Assembly (NCBI RefSeq): GCF_003268635.1
Contig: NZ_CP029639.1
Coordinates: 5,872,001 to 5,936,000, forward strand
DNA: 64,000 nt
Direction: 5' to 3'
Origin: Paenibacillus sp. DCT19
Lineage (GTDB): Bacteria; Bacillota; Bacilli; Paenibacillales; Paenibacillaceae
Shown: piece after piece, positions 49,220 to 61,700 of the stretch
How the letters are laid out: each line of letters starts with the position of its first letter
How positions within the stretch are numbered: position 1 is the first letter of the stretch
Notes under the pieces: generated by a model
What the model saw: the letters and a program-made list of their open reading frames with translations, nothing else
Databases searched by the model: none
What the model was told of the DNA's origin: nothing
Translations under genes and position numbers: made by a program

Positions 49220-50380
49220 CTACTCCTTTCCCTTATCCACGTTTGTCGGGATATGAATCACGATTTTGGTTCCTTGATTTTCGCCCGATTCGATCTCTAT
49301 TCTTCCTTCTAACAGTTCAACCCGCTCTCTCATCCCAATCAGACCGAAGTGGGTATGATCCTTGCTTTTCTGTGCAAGAAGCTCCGGTTTGAACCCAAGC
49401 CCATTGTCTTGAACGACAATTTTGACGAGCTGAGCCTGGTATGTAATTTCCACTACAACATAAGTGGGATAAGCATGCTTGGCCGCATTGGACAGCCCCT
49501 CCTGCACGAGACGATAGATCGCCGCCTCCATAGCAGAAGATAAACGATGTTCCTTGCCTCTGGTTTCAAAAAGCGCGCGGATTTTTGTTTTTACTTCAAA
49601 ATCCTGCACGTACTTGCGAAGCGTTGGAATTAATCCCAGGTCATCCAGTGCCATTGGACGCAGATTGAAGATTACTTTTCTCATTTCTTCAAGACTGGAA
49701 CGAACCTGGCCCTTCAAATCTACTATTTCGGCCTGAACCATCTTAAAATCCTGCTTAATGAGCATTCTTTCTACAATTTCCGTCCTAAGCACTAGATTGG
49801 CAAGCATCTGCGCAGGCCCGTCATGAATCTCACGTGCAATACGTTTCCGCTCTTCTTCCTGGGCCAAAATTATTTTCAAACCTATCATTTGTCGATTCTT
49901 GGCAGATTCGATAATCCGGGTCACTTGACCTAGTTCACCTGACAGATACTCCAAGACAACACCCATTTGGGAACCGATGGTCTCGGCACGCTCTACCGAA
50001 GCCTCCACATTTTTGGCGCGCTTCTGCAGATCATCCCGGCGGGCTTTGAGATACATTTCCTTCTCACGATAAATCATCAGATCCAGCTGCAACTGTGTCG
50101 CTTTCTCATACGCCTGCTTGATATCATGCTCGGAATAGCGGACGAAGTCACGACTCACCTCGGTAAGCCGAATCCGGGAGCGGCGGTAATTCAGCTCCAA
50201 TTGATCTACTTTCTCGATCGTTTCCGCCGCTTCCTTCAGAACAGACTTCAGCTCTTCATTGAGGGTCTTGAGCTCCTCACGCGTCGAGTCCATGATTTCG
50301 AACATTTGATATTTGCTGTTTTCCATGACTTGTATGGCGTTTTTTATGACGCGGTCTATGGCATCGGCTTGTAAATCCAC
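49220..50380 (-). CDS. degS: Sensor histidine kinase DegS
   Basis: A 386-residue cytoplasmic kinase. The N-terminal half is a long coiled-coil sensor; the phospho-acceptor His lies in RIAREIHDGPAQMLANL and the HATPase domain has LVQEGLSNAAKHA and a GLGF-type glycine box (DNGLGFKPELL). No membrane segment is present, as expected for DegS. The start is GTG 50380 with TGGAG upstream. It is partner of DegU, four bases downstream. Confidence 0.96.
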   Translation of the reverse strand: MDLQADAIDRVIKNAIQVMENSKYQMFEIMDSTREELKTLNEELKSVLKEAAETIEKVDQLELNYRRSRIRLTEVSRDFVRYSEHDIKQAYEKATQLQLDLMIYREKEMYLKARRDDLQKRAKNVEASVERAETIGSQMGVVLEYLSGELGQVTRIIESAKNRQMIGLKIILAQEEERKRIAREIHDGPAQMLANLVLRTEIVERMLIKQDFKMVQAEIVDLKGQVRSSLEEMRKVIFNLRPMALDDLGLIPTLRKYVQDFEVKTKIRALFETRGKEHRLSSAMEAAIYRLVQEGLSNAAKHAYPTYVVVEITYQAQLVKIVVQDNGLGFKPELLAQKSKDHTHFGLIGMRERVELLEGRIEIESGENQGTKIVIHIPTNVDKGKE

Positions 50381-50427
50381 GTTTGTTCGACTCCATTTCT
50401 ATCGTTTCCGGTATATATCATACCATA

Positions 50428-53150
50428 TCACGATGAGATGGTAACGGTCTTCGTTTTCTGTTCCCATTTTACAGTCAATCCAAGTTGCTCGGAAACGAGA
50501 CGAAGAGGGACTAAAGTCCTACCCCTGATACATACGGAGCTACAGTTGCACTCTGTCTTTTACCATTAATAATGAATTCTTTCTGACCAACCACAAGATC
50601 AATCAACTTTCCACCACGCAAAACGGTAATACGTTGATTTTTGCTATCCCAGCTCGCCTGTCCGCCAAATGCATCCAATACATGCTTAATTGGTACATAC
50701 GTTGTTCCATTTTTCAATACAGGTGCTGCATCAATCGCTTTTTTCGTTCCGTTAACGGTCATCGACTTCTGTCCAAGCACTAAGGAAGCTGTGCCCGTCG
50801 GCAGTCCAACCTCGCTTGATTTAGATGGCATCGTGAAGGCAATATTGTCAAAAGCAACCTTACCTGTCATCGCACGTTCGTCCTGACCCTCTTCCACATT
50901 AACCACGTACACTCGCTTCAGCTTCGCTGGGTAAGCAATATTCAGACCGTTCAGATCGACATTCACTTTCTTCCAACCTGTCCAATCAATTGCCTTCGCA
51001 AGATCAGCATAGACGGTTTTACCATTCGCATCAGTGAACTCTGCACGGAGCCAGTTCAAGCTCTTATCGCCCATCACATCTAGCGACATGGAGGTTGCCG
51101 CCGCAGATACTTCTCTACCAACTGTACCGTTGAGTTGTGCATAAGCATACATTTTACCTGTTCCTGCAGTCATATCATAGCCCAGTTCAAGCACCTTGGA
51201 ACCTGACTTCTCACCTGTTCCATTAACAACCGTCGCTGAACCCGTCACACCTGCTGCATTCGTAGTGAAGTTAATTGGGTAATTCACGTTCTCAAAATTC
51301 TCCCACATCGTCTCACTTGCAGCAGCAGAGAGAACGACAACGGTACTATAGCCATCATAACGACCGATCGCATAACCAACCTGCGCCCCCGAATTGACTG
51401 AAGATACGGTTAACTGATCTCCTGCAACCTTACCTTTGAATCCGATAAATTCCCAAGTGAGTGAATCTGCCGGAACCGTTACGCTCTGTCCATCTTTCGT
51501 CTGTGCGGTAACCGGGATAGAGATCGTTGAGCCAGCTTTCAGTGAACCAAGCCCTGATCCAGCCTTCAAGGAAGCAAGTTCGCTTCCACCGAGTACCGTA
51601 ACTTTAATGGAAGAAGAAGCGCCATTGCTTGATGCAGTCAGTGTAGCTGTTCCTGGCTTCACGCCTTTGATCACACCATTACTCACACTAACAATGCCAT
51701 TGTTGCTCGACTTCCATGAGAAGTTAAGATCCCCTGTTGCAATCGGATTGTAGTACGTGTCATAGCCTTTGGACGTATACGTTCCTTGCTGACCAACTAA
51801 CAATGTTTTGCTGCCGCTAATCGCGAAGCCTTTCAGTTTACCTTCTGGAGCCGTGGAGAATACCCCCAGTGTATTAACAACCTGACGTTGCTCCGTACCA
51901 TACTCTGTGTTGAAGGTAAGACCTGCAGACTGCTCTCCTAATGGACGGGTTACCATTGTAGTCGATCCACCACCGTCCAGATTCATACCTTTCCATACGC
52001 CGACACTGGTCATGAAGGATTGCAGTTCGTTTAGCGACATGCCGCTACTGTTACTGTTTTTCTCTGCAGCAATAATGTACACGTAACGACCATCCTGCGA
52101 GTATCCCACCGCTGTTCTTGCACGAATACCACCGATACCGGATGAGGCAATGTCACGGGAAAATGCCGCCGCTTTGCCCCCATTCACCAGAATGGTGTGT
52201 CCACCAATCATCATGTCCAGATTACTCGGATCAACCGTTTGCCCTGTCGTTTTGGCCTTTAACTTGTAATCCGCAGTGAGTGGCTGACCAACAGACAGAT
52301 GACTCATGATCCACGTTGCCGCCGTTCCATGAGCACGCAAAATATACCCATCTGCTGGCACCTTCATGTTCAGTGCTTTTTTATCCGATATTTGGGTGAT
52401 TACGCCGTTCTGTACGAGTACTTCAGTTGGTGTGGTGGAAGGGTCATTCGGACGTTTATCCGAAACCCAGGCTGGTGTATAAATATACATCGAGTTCGCA
52501 TGGCTGTACTTCACCGCGCCGGATTCTACCGTATAGTCCTCTTTATTTATCCCACGCAGAGCGAAGGTTGAACCATCACTTGCTTTTACTGTGCCATCAA
52601 AAGAATATTCATCAATCATCGGCTTGCCGTCTTTGGTTACCGTGAGAGCATACATGCCTGACAGTTCAGAAGGTGTAGAGATCAGAACGCCATCCGATAC
52701 TTGTCCACCAATGGGTGCCAGCTCGCCTGATACGTTGAAATAATCGCCATTTACCGCGGCAACTGCTTCATTTTCCTTCGCCATACCACCCGTGCTCTGT
52801 TTCGTGTTCAGCGTACCGCCTTTACCTGTCATCACATCTAGCTTCACATACGGATTCTGTAGATCCACTTGGATAACGTCGGCCAGGACATTCACCTTAG
52901 AGCCCGAGCGTGTCGTTGTATATCTGTATTTCATTAGCTTCGCACCGGAAGTGAGAATCTCTTCTCCCAGCTTCGTTGTATTTGTAGATGCCGCTGCAGC
53001 CACAGATTGCCATGAGGTTCCAGACAAGACCTGTTGTCCTACATCCATAACCGGTGCAATCCAGATTACGCCTGCCAGCGTCACGATCATCCATTTCTTC
53101 GCCTTACTACCCTTAACGTCTACCAGCTGTTTCTCGCGTTTCCCCAGCAT
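50428..53150 (-). CDS. Secreted phosphodiester glycosidase (NAGPA-like) with Ig-like and stalk domains, apparent frameshift at C-terminus
   Basis: The frame 53150-50511 encodes 879 residues with an N-terminal membrane/signal segment (KKWMIVTLAGVIWIAPVMDVG). A NAGPA/DUF2233 domain spans about 90-430 (NGDYFNVSGE, then MNLDGGGSTTMV), an Ig-like BIG2 domain about 440-520 (GTATLTASSNG), a jelly-roll-like part follows, and the C-terminus is a copper-amine-oxidase-N stalk domain (VLKNGTTYVPIKHVLDAFGG and a second half). The second half breaks off after YVSGVGL. Adding one G in the C4 run at 50522-50525 continues it as GGRTLVPLRLVSEQLGL to a stop at 50428. Probable role: trimming or modifying cell-wall or extracellular glycans. 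A terminator for the next unit lies upstream. Confidence 0.88.
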
Positions 53151-53312
53151 GTTCGAAACGTCTCTCCCATCTTGTATATCAATCTTAGAGATTACACCTC
53201 TCTACCAAATTGCAGATAAAGGCTAGATCTCTAGCATACTCTTCTATTAATAGACTTCTATTTCAGGAAAAAGTTACGCCCATCACCAAGATTGAGGGTT
53301 ATATTGGAATTC

Positions 53313-53349
53313 AAAAAAGCTGCCGCCTGTGAATTACAGACAACAGCTT
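53313..53349 (-). terminator. Intrinsic terminator at the end of the RHS operon
   Basis: A 14-bp G-T-rich stem, AAGCTGCCGCCTGT (53317-53330) against ACAGACAACAGCTT (53336-53349), then TTTTTTGA on the minus strand. Confidence 0.8.
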
Positions 53350-53414
53350 CAATGAATTGCTTAGGATTCTTTTAGAATGTATTTTATACATCTCAACACA
53401 CGTTAAAACAAATA

Positions 53415-53951
53415 CTAGTCTGTTTCCAAAAATGAATTTTGAATAGGTTCTGTATAATCCCAACTAATCAATTTAATTTTGTACTTGTCCAATAGTTCTT
53501 CTGCATAGACAACCCCATACCTTGTTATTTCCCCATCTCGTTCAATAAATTCTGCATCAGGGAAAGAGTGTTTGTATTCAACGTAATCTTCCAAATCATC
53601 CATATAATACTTGGTACTTCCAGGAGGGTAATATATTTCGAATGAATTATTCACCTTTAACAAAGTAATATTCTCCTTACCACTTTTCAATCTTTGCTTC
53701 CACTTTCTGAATTTGCCATTCCCCTCATCCATTCCAATACCATCATACTCGACGATTAATGTGTCTTGGATTACCTTTCGCTGACCATTAATATCATACT
53801 CTAGACGAAATGGGAACTCACCATATTCAACTTTTGGTAATGCCGGGTTCGGCATAGTCTTCATTCCTATAAAAATTAGCAACCATGGCAGAGAAATAAA
53901 CAGAAAAATCAGTACCAGAACTCCCAGTAGTACTAGGATCCCCGTTTTCAC
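53415..53951 (-). CDS. Putative membrane-anchored immunity protein for the RHS toxin
   Basis: A 178-residue protein whose GTG start overlaps the RHS stop (GTGA), so it is coupled to it. One N-terminal membrane helix (about residues 4-29, a run of Leu, Ile, Val and Phe) is followed by a polar domain rich in Tyr, Asp, Glu and Lys (YGEFPFRLEYDINGQRK, then NNSFEIYYPPGSTKYYMDDL). No family was recognised. The position right behind a polymorphic-toxin C-terminus, the small size, AT-rich composition and coupling are what is expected of an immunity gene, and a membrane anchor would suit protection from a lipase-like toxin. The function is inferred from context only. Confidence 0.65.
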   Translation of the reverse strand: MKTGILVLLGVLVLIFLFISLPWLLIFIGMKTMPNPALPKVEYGEFPFRLEYDINGQRKVIQDTLIVEYDGIGMDEGNGKFRKWKQRLKSGKENITLLKVNNSFEIYYPPGSTKYYMDDLEDYVEYKHSFPDAEFIERDGEITRYGVVYAEELLDKYKIKLISWDYTEPIQNSFLETD

Positions 53952-56900
53952 TTATATCCCGCCTCTCTCAAAGCACTCTTAACAGCATCCATTGAGTGGT
54001 TTTTATATGAATTTTGGATATTTCTTTTCACGTTCCACTTTGAGTTAACTGGATACTGTGTTGGTAGATAAATTAGCCTATCAATTGGTTTTGAAAATGT
54101 TTTTAGTCCCTGATTTAATATTTCGCCTTTTACAATATATACTGTCATTCTACCACTATACTTTGAAGAATTTAAACCATATGATTTCAAACTAGTAGTT
54201 GCAGGATTAAAAATTATAGCGTTTTTATTGGTAGCAACTGCGTTAGCAGCCGCTTCTGCTCCTCCTTTTGAATGTCCTACCATAGTTATTTCATTGCTTT
54301 GATGCGTCTTTACAAAGTATTTAGCTTCTTTAATTGAATCTTTCATATCATCAGATATTCCAAACGGTTGCTCTACATTATTGAGCCAATCTCCTCCAGT
54401 TGAGGAGCCTTTATTAACCAAGGCGTATTCTTTAGTCTTATTTGTTTTCATTCTAGAATAAACACCCAGCTTTAACCCCTCATTATTATAAATAATCCAC
54501 TCAAGTCCCCATCCTCCAGGAAGTACATCCTTTCTGGAACCATCATATATATGTTGTGCCATATTTGCTGCTTCCATCACTGTTGGAATATGCCCACTCG
54601 GATCAACATATTTCAACGGATTGTTATGCACATACGAATACAAGTTCAAACTCAGTGGATCATTCAATTCCCCTTCGTACGTATCCTCACCGATAAATCG
54701 TGCCATGCTAGGGTCATACCACCGAGCTCTCAAGTATTGAAGCCCTACCGTCTCATCCCAATACTCTCCTGCATAGCGAAGTACATTTGGCACATTTTCT
54801 TCCGTTGTTAACGGTCCACCCCAGATATCATACGTATATTTATTTAATTCTTGACCTGTATCGTCCACAAGCCCGATGACATCTCCGTGTCCGTTCAACT
54901 GGTAGTATTCTAATTTACCTGTCTTCTTGTCCTGCCGAGCCCATAGCTGTCCATACAAGTCATAGATATAAGCGTAAGTAAGCTCCACCTTGCCGGATGT
55001 TACAACTGCTTCTGCCATCAGTTTGGCTTGCTCATCATAATAATACCGAACCGTCTGCTCACCTTCGGTACGTTCATACAATAACCCATCTCCGTTGTAG
55101 CTATAGGTCACCGTTTTGCCTTCACCTGTTGCTTTAATCAGGCGGTTCTGGCTGTCATACGTGTACTGCGCATCTTTCAGCCCATAGACCTTATTATTTC
55201 CTGTACTGTACCGATTACCATTAGAGTCGTATGTGTATGTTTCCTGTTGTGTACCCGTTTCGGCCTGAATCCGGCTCAGTTCATCATACGTATATTGATC
55301 AGCCTCTCCGTTCTGTGTCCGAGAAGTGATATTTTTGTTTCCATCGTATTCATAAGTAAACTGATGTACCGTGGATGTCCCTTGAGAAATAGTAACTCCT
55401 GATAGATCATATCCGCTGAACTGGTAACTTGTACTAAGTCCTTTACCAAAAGATAATTTTTCCAACATGCTGTTTGGTGCATAACTGAACGTCATTCGAT
55501 CCACAATTGTTGTTCCTGAGGTAATGTCCATGGAAGTTACCCGGTTCATAGCATCTACTTCACCGTGAACACGCAATGCTTGTCCTTGTGCATCTGTCAT
55601 GGTATACCCTAGACGTTGCTGGGTATTACTTTCATATTTCAGCTGTGTTCCATCTGGAAACGTTAGTCCATCTAACATACCATCTGATACTTGATAACTG
55701 TACGTGGTTTTCCCATGATCGTCAGTCATTGATATTCTGCGTCCAACATTATCGTACGTGTAAGATACGCTCGTATCCGGCGCCTTCATGCTAGTGAGCA
55801 TGTTGTCACTGTTGTAGGTATATTCTATTACTTGACCAAGTCGATCTTGCTTCTTGACTAGATTACTTCGTTTATCATAATAGTAGCTGGTTGCAGAACC
55901 ATCCAGAATAGCAGGTGTTTGTTTAATCAATCTTCCCAACTCATCATACTGCTTGGTTACCGTTTGTCCGTTCGACGATACTACCTGCGTTACTTGACCT
56001 TGATTGCTGTAGAAATAGCGACTTGTTTCTTCTTTTGGTGTTGTCGCAGTTGTTATTTGTCCAATCGCATCGTGCGTATAAGTCGTTCGCTCTCCGTTGC
56101 CATCAATGGATGCTATTACGTTTCCGTCCAGATCGTACTCGTTTTGTTGTAATGGAACGTATGAACCATTTCGATATTCTTCCATCACTGTCAAGCGGCC
56201 TAATAGATCCTTCTTCTCTCGGGTTTTGTTACCAGCCGCGTCCTCATAGGTTACCATCCGATCGACAAAATTATAGGTTGTGGTTGAGGTGGACTTATCT
56301 GGGTACTGTGTCTTGGTCGTTTGTCCAAATGCATCAACTACAAATCTTGTAACATTCCCTTCTGCATCTTCAACAGCTGTAACATTACCTTCACGATCAT
56401 AGGCATACTTGTAAGTAGCTTCTGCTGTTTGCTCTTCAACCAATAAATCCAATGGATTGTACTGCTCTTTGGTAATTATACCGTCTGGTGCAGTATTGAT
56501 AATGATATTTTTGGTATCATCATAGGATGTCATTGATTTGGTACCGTCAGCATGTATGGACTGAAGGATCCGTCCTGCTTGATCATACTGATATACTTCT
56601 TCTTCACCTGAAGGATCTGTTGTTTTGGTCAATTCCCCAGCGCTGTTATACTCATAGGAGTTTACGTATGATTCAGCTTTCCCAGCAATATCACTTACAA
56701 CTATAGCTTCCGATTGGACTAGATGTCCCGCATTTATATCATAACTTAGTGTTGTGACGCTGTCTTTTGCCAGATAGCCGCCTTTATCTGTGGTGCTTAC
56801 AACTCTTCCTTTACTGTCCAGCTTCAATTCCGACTCAGAGAGCAGCTGTCCACTGTATCCATTTTTAGTTGTACTTTTCAAGACGGTACCTTGGCTGTTA

Positions 56901-58752
56901 TATGTTGTTTCGGTGTATCTCTCCAATGAACTATTAATCTTGGTTGTCGATCGAATAGGCTTGATCCAATGATACGGTGTTCTTCCTGTTTCATACGCAT
57001 AAGTTGATTCTTGCCCTGTACTAAGCTTTTCGAAAGTTACCATTCCGTCCTCATCATATGTGTAAGTCGTGCTCAGTTTTTCGCCATTACGGCCACCCTC
57101 ACTAACCCACTCTGTCATTTGAATGGGAAGGTTCCGCTTCGTTTGACTGTCATACTGGAACTCCGTGGAAGAAGTTGTGTCATCTCCAGTTAACATGTGC
57201 TTATCTGCATAAACCAAATCTGGATGCGCTGCAGCGTTAAACGTTTTGGAAAACATCCAAGTATCTACAGTGTTCTCTGCTTTTACTTTCGTTGTCCATG
57301 ATGCAGATTGACCATAGCTGTCAAGATCTTCCTCAGAGTACTCAAAGTTAACCTTGCCTAGGAAGCCTTCGCCATCTGTTGTACTAAAATGACTCTTTCT
57401 CTCTCTGACTTTAAATACGAAATGAGAGGAAGCTTCTCCGATCTGCTTCAACGCCGGAATGTATGCATAATCTGTTATAGCTGATGAAGGGCTTGTAATA
57501 CGTGATAACAATGCTGTGTGCATCACACCTTGAGCATTCTGGTTGCTTTGCAATTCAGGTAAAAAGTTAAATTTGGATTCTGGATAATAGTACGTATACG
57601 TAGTTGTACGATCTAATGCATCCGTAAACTCTCGCAAAATACGAATCCCATCGTCTTCACGTTGTGTATAGGTTACTTTCCGATCTGTTCCAGCTAGTTG
57701 TACGGTAACCTTAAGGTTGTCATAAGCAAATGTCAGTGCTTGACCCTCACTATTTACAATTTTTGAAATTACTTGATTTCCATTCAAAGTCGTATAGTGA
57801 AAATTCACATTATTCCGGTAGCCGTCTGTAATTTGCAACAGTTCCCCGGCTTCATTAAGAAGATAATCGTAGCCGTTACGGATGGATAGACGGTAACTGC
57901 TAGATATGCCATTAACAGTAACGGTCGTATCTCGCTTAATGGTTAAGTCATTCCATACGTAACCTTCTAGTTCCAGGTTCGCGTTTAAGCGGTAATACCC
58001 CACGCCAGGGATCAGAATAAACTGATTATCTCCGCGCGTCTCATATAAGGGATGTCCCAGCGCCAGCCCTGCCCCAATCCAGAAGAGAGTCCTTCCTTAC
58101 GTGGCGTAACCACATTGGAGTACGTTTGTGTCGTTTCATCATATTCAACACCAAGTTGTCCACTTGCTCTAGCGCTATCATAGACACGTGTTAAATCAAA
58201 CGTAATGAGTCCAGGCAGAGAGAGGTCAGTACTCTGAATTATCATCTCCCCTGTAGCAGCAGAGATTGACTCAGCTCCATAAGACGTCATATACAGCGAT
58301 ACGTCATCGCGAAGATCGACATGATCCAGACCTGTTTTGTCTATAGTCGTTCCGGTACCTGGCTCTTCATCTTCAAGCGCATTTGTTGAAAATGTATTTA
58401 ACTGTGATGAATCAGGCAGCGGTGATCTGGAAGGAAGCAGCCCCTCCATTTGAATTGGTTCGCTGATTTCTTGTGTTCTTAGCCATTTCTCAGCAGTCTC
58501 GCCGCCTGTGCGGTCTGTCTGTAAAGCCTTGTACAGTTGATACAACGAGTACCCTTGATCTAGTTTCTGTTCAATCCAGTCTTCTTTAACTCCAAATTGC
58601 TCTTGTAAACTATGAATTGTAATGTAGGTAGCGGAAGGAAGGGAATCCCTACCTTCTGCTGCCGCTGCTGCTTGTCCTCCATATCCAAAAGAAACAAGTC
58701 CACTAAACACCAAAGTCGCACATAACCAAATAATCGTTATTTTCTTAAACAC
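53948..58752 (-). CDS. RHS/YD-repeat secreted protein with C-terminal lipase-like toxin domain, apparent frameshift
   Basis: Two frames form one RHS protein of about 1600 residues. Bases 58752-58012 encode a signal peptide (TIIWLCATLVFSGLVSFGYG), a short acidic region and an RHS entry segment ending GLGQGWRWDIPYM. Bases 58003-53948 continue YRLNANLELEGY, carry many YD repeats (YDRDGN-like units such as YDSNGNRYSTGNNKVYG) and end the core with YSYVHNNPLKYVDPSGH. Adding one base near 58042-58046 joins them as IPYxETRGDNQFILIPGVG. After DPSG, the last 218 residues form a lipase/alpha-beta-hydrolase-like domain with the nucleophile elbow VGHSKGG (Ser at 54269-54271). The RHS shell probably encloses and delivers this toxin, as in WapA-type contact-dependent antagonism. 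Confidence 0.85.
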
Positions 58753-58784
58753 TTCATCACCTCAACCTAGTTATAGAGAATCGT

Positions 58785-61700
58785 TTAGTTAAACGGGAAG
58801 ATTTTCTTCGTTCGTTTCGTCAAATTACCATTACGGTCATACTCAAATACAATTTGGTCCCCTGTAAATAAAACTACTTTAAGCAGTTGATTGCCATAAC
58901 CATATTCGTAGCTGTTATCACTCCGCATGTTCATTTCTGCTGCTTTAATTTCACCTTGGACTGGTTTCCCATCCTTTTCGCCTAACTTCAGATAATAATT
59001 CTGTCCACCCTGAAGTTCCCACTCCAGCACGGTATACTGTTCGCCATACACCTGCTCCTGTTCGACTGAAGCAGCTATTCGACTGCTTAGTTCCTTATCT
59101 GTATATAACTCAAGCCAAGGCTCAATGGAAAAATCTTTTGACTCTTTAATCGCTATTCGATACTTACCTGTACCGTAAGGATTAAAGCGGTAGTACACGT
59201 TTCCTTGTTGCTTCTCAGGCAGCGTTGTTTCCAAACCTTCATACAACGTCAGAAACTCGACTTCTGGTTCTTTGACCGTAAAATGACGGTAAGGAGCTAC
59301 AAATTTCAGCGATTGGGACGACTGATTATGCACCTGAATATTAGACTTTCCAGGTATGTGTTGTGACCCTGCCACATTCTTACCTTCCCTTACAACCACT
59401 TGGTTCTGATCCCTTATAACGTAATCATAGGCTAATGCTTCTACATGAGATGTAAAGAGCACTGATGAATAAGATGATGAGTTTGAGAACAACATCGTGT
59501 TGTTTGGCTCCAAACTTCGTTTAATGAGTGCAGGCTCTTGACTGGGACTGGCTGTCACCGGAACGTTATATTGAATGGTTACCGGTTCTGGAGATATTAC
59601 AGTGACGACAAGTGTTCCACCCGCTGGAATTTCCCATGTATCAAGACTTGAGCCTACCACTAAATACTGATATTTATTATTTGCTTCGTAGACCACGAAA
59701 TCTACAATAGAATCGGTTGTTCCAATTCGGTTAACCTGTGCAGGTTCTGAACTCGGATTCGTAAATACTGCGCTCTGCCCTTGGTTGATTGTGATTTCCG
59801 TTTCTGGTGAAGGTACTTGATCATCTTGTCCACGGAAAATACGGTAAATTCCACCATATGTGATGGGTTGATCTGAGACATTGGTCACAACAACTTTTTT
59901 GCCACCCAGGACAAGCGGTTCCATTGTTGTTGCTGATCTACTGCTCGATACTGTTCCATCTACGTTGTAAATCGTGTAATCATACACTCGCCCCGCACTG
60001 CTGGAAGCATCGTTTCGTAGCCTCTTCGAATCAGAGCTTATGTTGGTATAAGCATAGCTTTCACTTTTGTTCAACGTTACACGTAGATATGCCGGTTCCT
60101 GGCTATCCACTACAGAGAAGTCATCCGTATATTCAAATAACACAGGTGTACTTCCACCTACAGTAACGATGGCTTCACCACCAGAAGGAATGGTAGCGAG
60201 ACTTACATTGCTATTGAATTTGTCGCTATGTGCTCTGCCGTCTGCCTTATACACGACAATATCAAACATTGCACCTATTTTTTTGGCGTTACTCCGGATC
60301 GGGTTGCTAAGTGAACCCCCATTATGGAATTTGACCGACTGGCCTGGTGACACAGTAATTTTACTGAGCGCTTCATTTGGTCGATCCTCTACATCAAAAA
60401 TCGTATAAATTGCACCTATGGTCACAGGCTGAACAGATACACCCGTAACTACAGCTTTATTTCCATAAAAGACAACAGGACTAACTGCCGTTGCTTTTCT
60501 TGTGCTCCGCTCAGTACCGTCCGGATAATAAGTTACGTAATCAAATATCCGCCCTTGGCTGACGGACGCATCACTGTCGAGATACTCTCGGTCGGTACTG
60601 TTATTCCAAAATGTCACACTTTCTCCCTGATTCAGTGTTACCCGATGATAGGCGGGTTCCATGCTTTCTTCAACGGAGAAATCATCCGTGTAACTAAACT
60701 CAATCGGAACTTGACCAGCTACTGTCACGACTGCATAACCTTGAGAACGAATGGTCGGATTCGTAGTTTTGTTGAAGCCATCTGAATGAACAACATCTTC
60801 TGCTGTATACAGGACATAATCAAAAACGGCTCCATTGGAACTGCTTGCATTGTTTTTTATCGGATTAGCCAAGGAACCGTTATTCCGAAAAATCACGGAT
60901 TCACCGGGATAAACGGTAATTCGAGTAATGGCGTCACCACCGGCTTTCTGAACATCAAATGTTCGATACGGCACACCGTATGTTACCGGTGTTGCTGTTA
61001 CCAAGGTCACTATAGCGGTTCTCCCAGCAGCTACCGTAGGCTTAGTGGATGTATTGGTTCCGGTGGAACTTTCTGTACCGTCTGGAAGATATACGACATA
61101 GTCATGCTTATCTCTGGTGGAACCATCACTTTGAAGTGCATCGGACTTAGCGCTAATATTGGTGAATTGGTAGCTTTCGCCTTGGTTAAGTGTCACTCGA
61201 GTATACGCTGGCTCATCGGTCCACTCACCGCTATAAACTTCGTAGGGAAATCCAACACTAACAGGCTGTGAGCCAGCACCAGTAATAATGATTTCGTTCC
61301 CTGCTGCAAGTGAAGGTTTCCCAGTTGTTTGGAAATTTGAAGTCACTAGACTACCATCTTCTTTATAAGAAGCGTAGTCTATCCTCCTATCCTGAGCTGT
61401 GGAAGTATCGGCACTTAAGACTCTTGACTGTGTGCCATTATTGAAATAGCGATAACTCTCTCCATGGGATAAAGTAACTCTATTCATGGCCGGGTTGGCT
61501 GAGACGCTATATGAAAATTCTGAACGGACTGTCACTGTAAAAGGGTTTTGCCCCGTTGAGGTAATTACAGCTGTATAACCTGAACCTACTGACAAATTGT
61601 TAATAGAGTTCATATTTTCGCCCATAATACTCCCATCCGGTCTATAAACAACATAATCGTAAGCACTGCTTCTTGAGGTCGCCGCATCAGTACTTAACGA

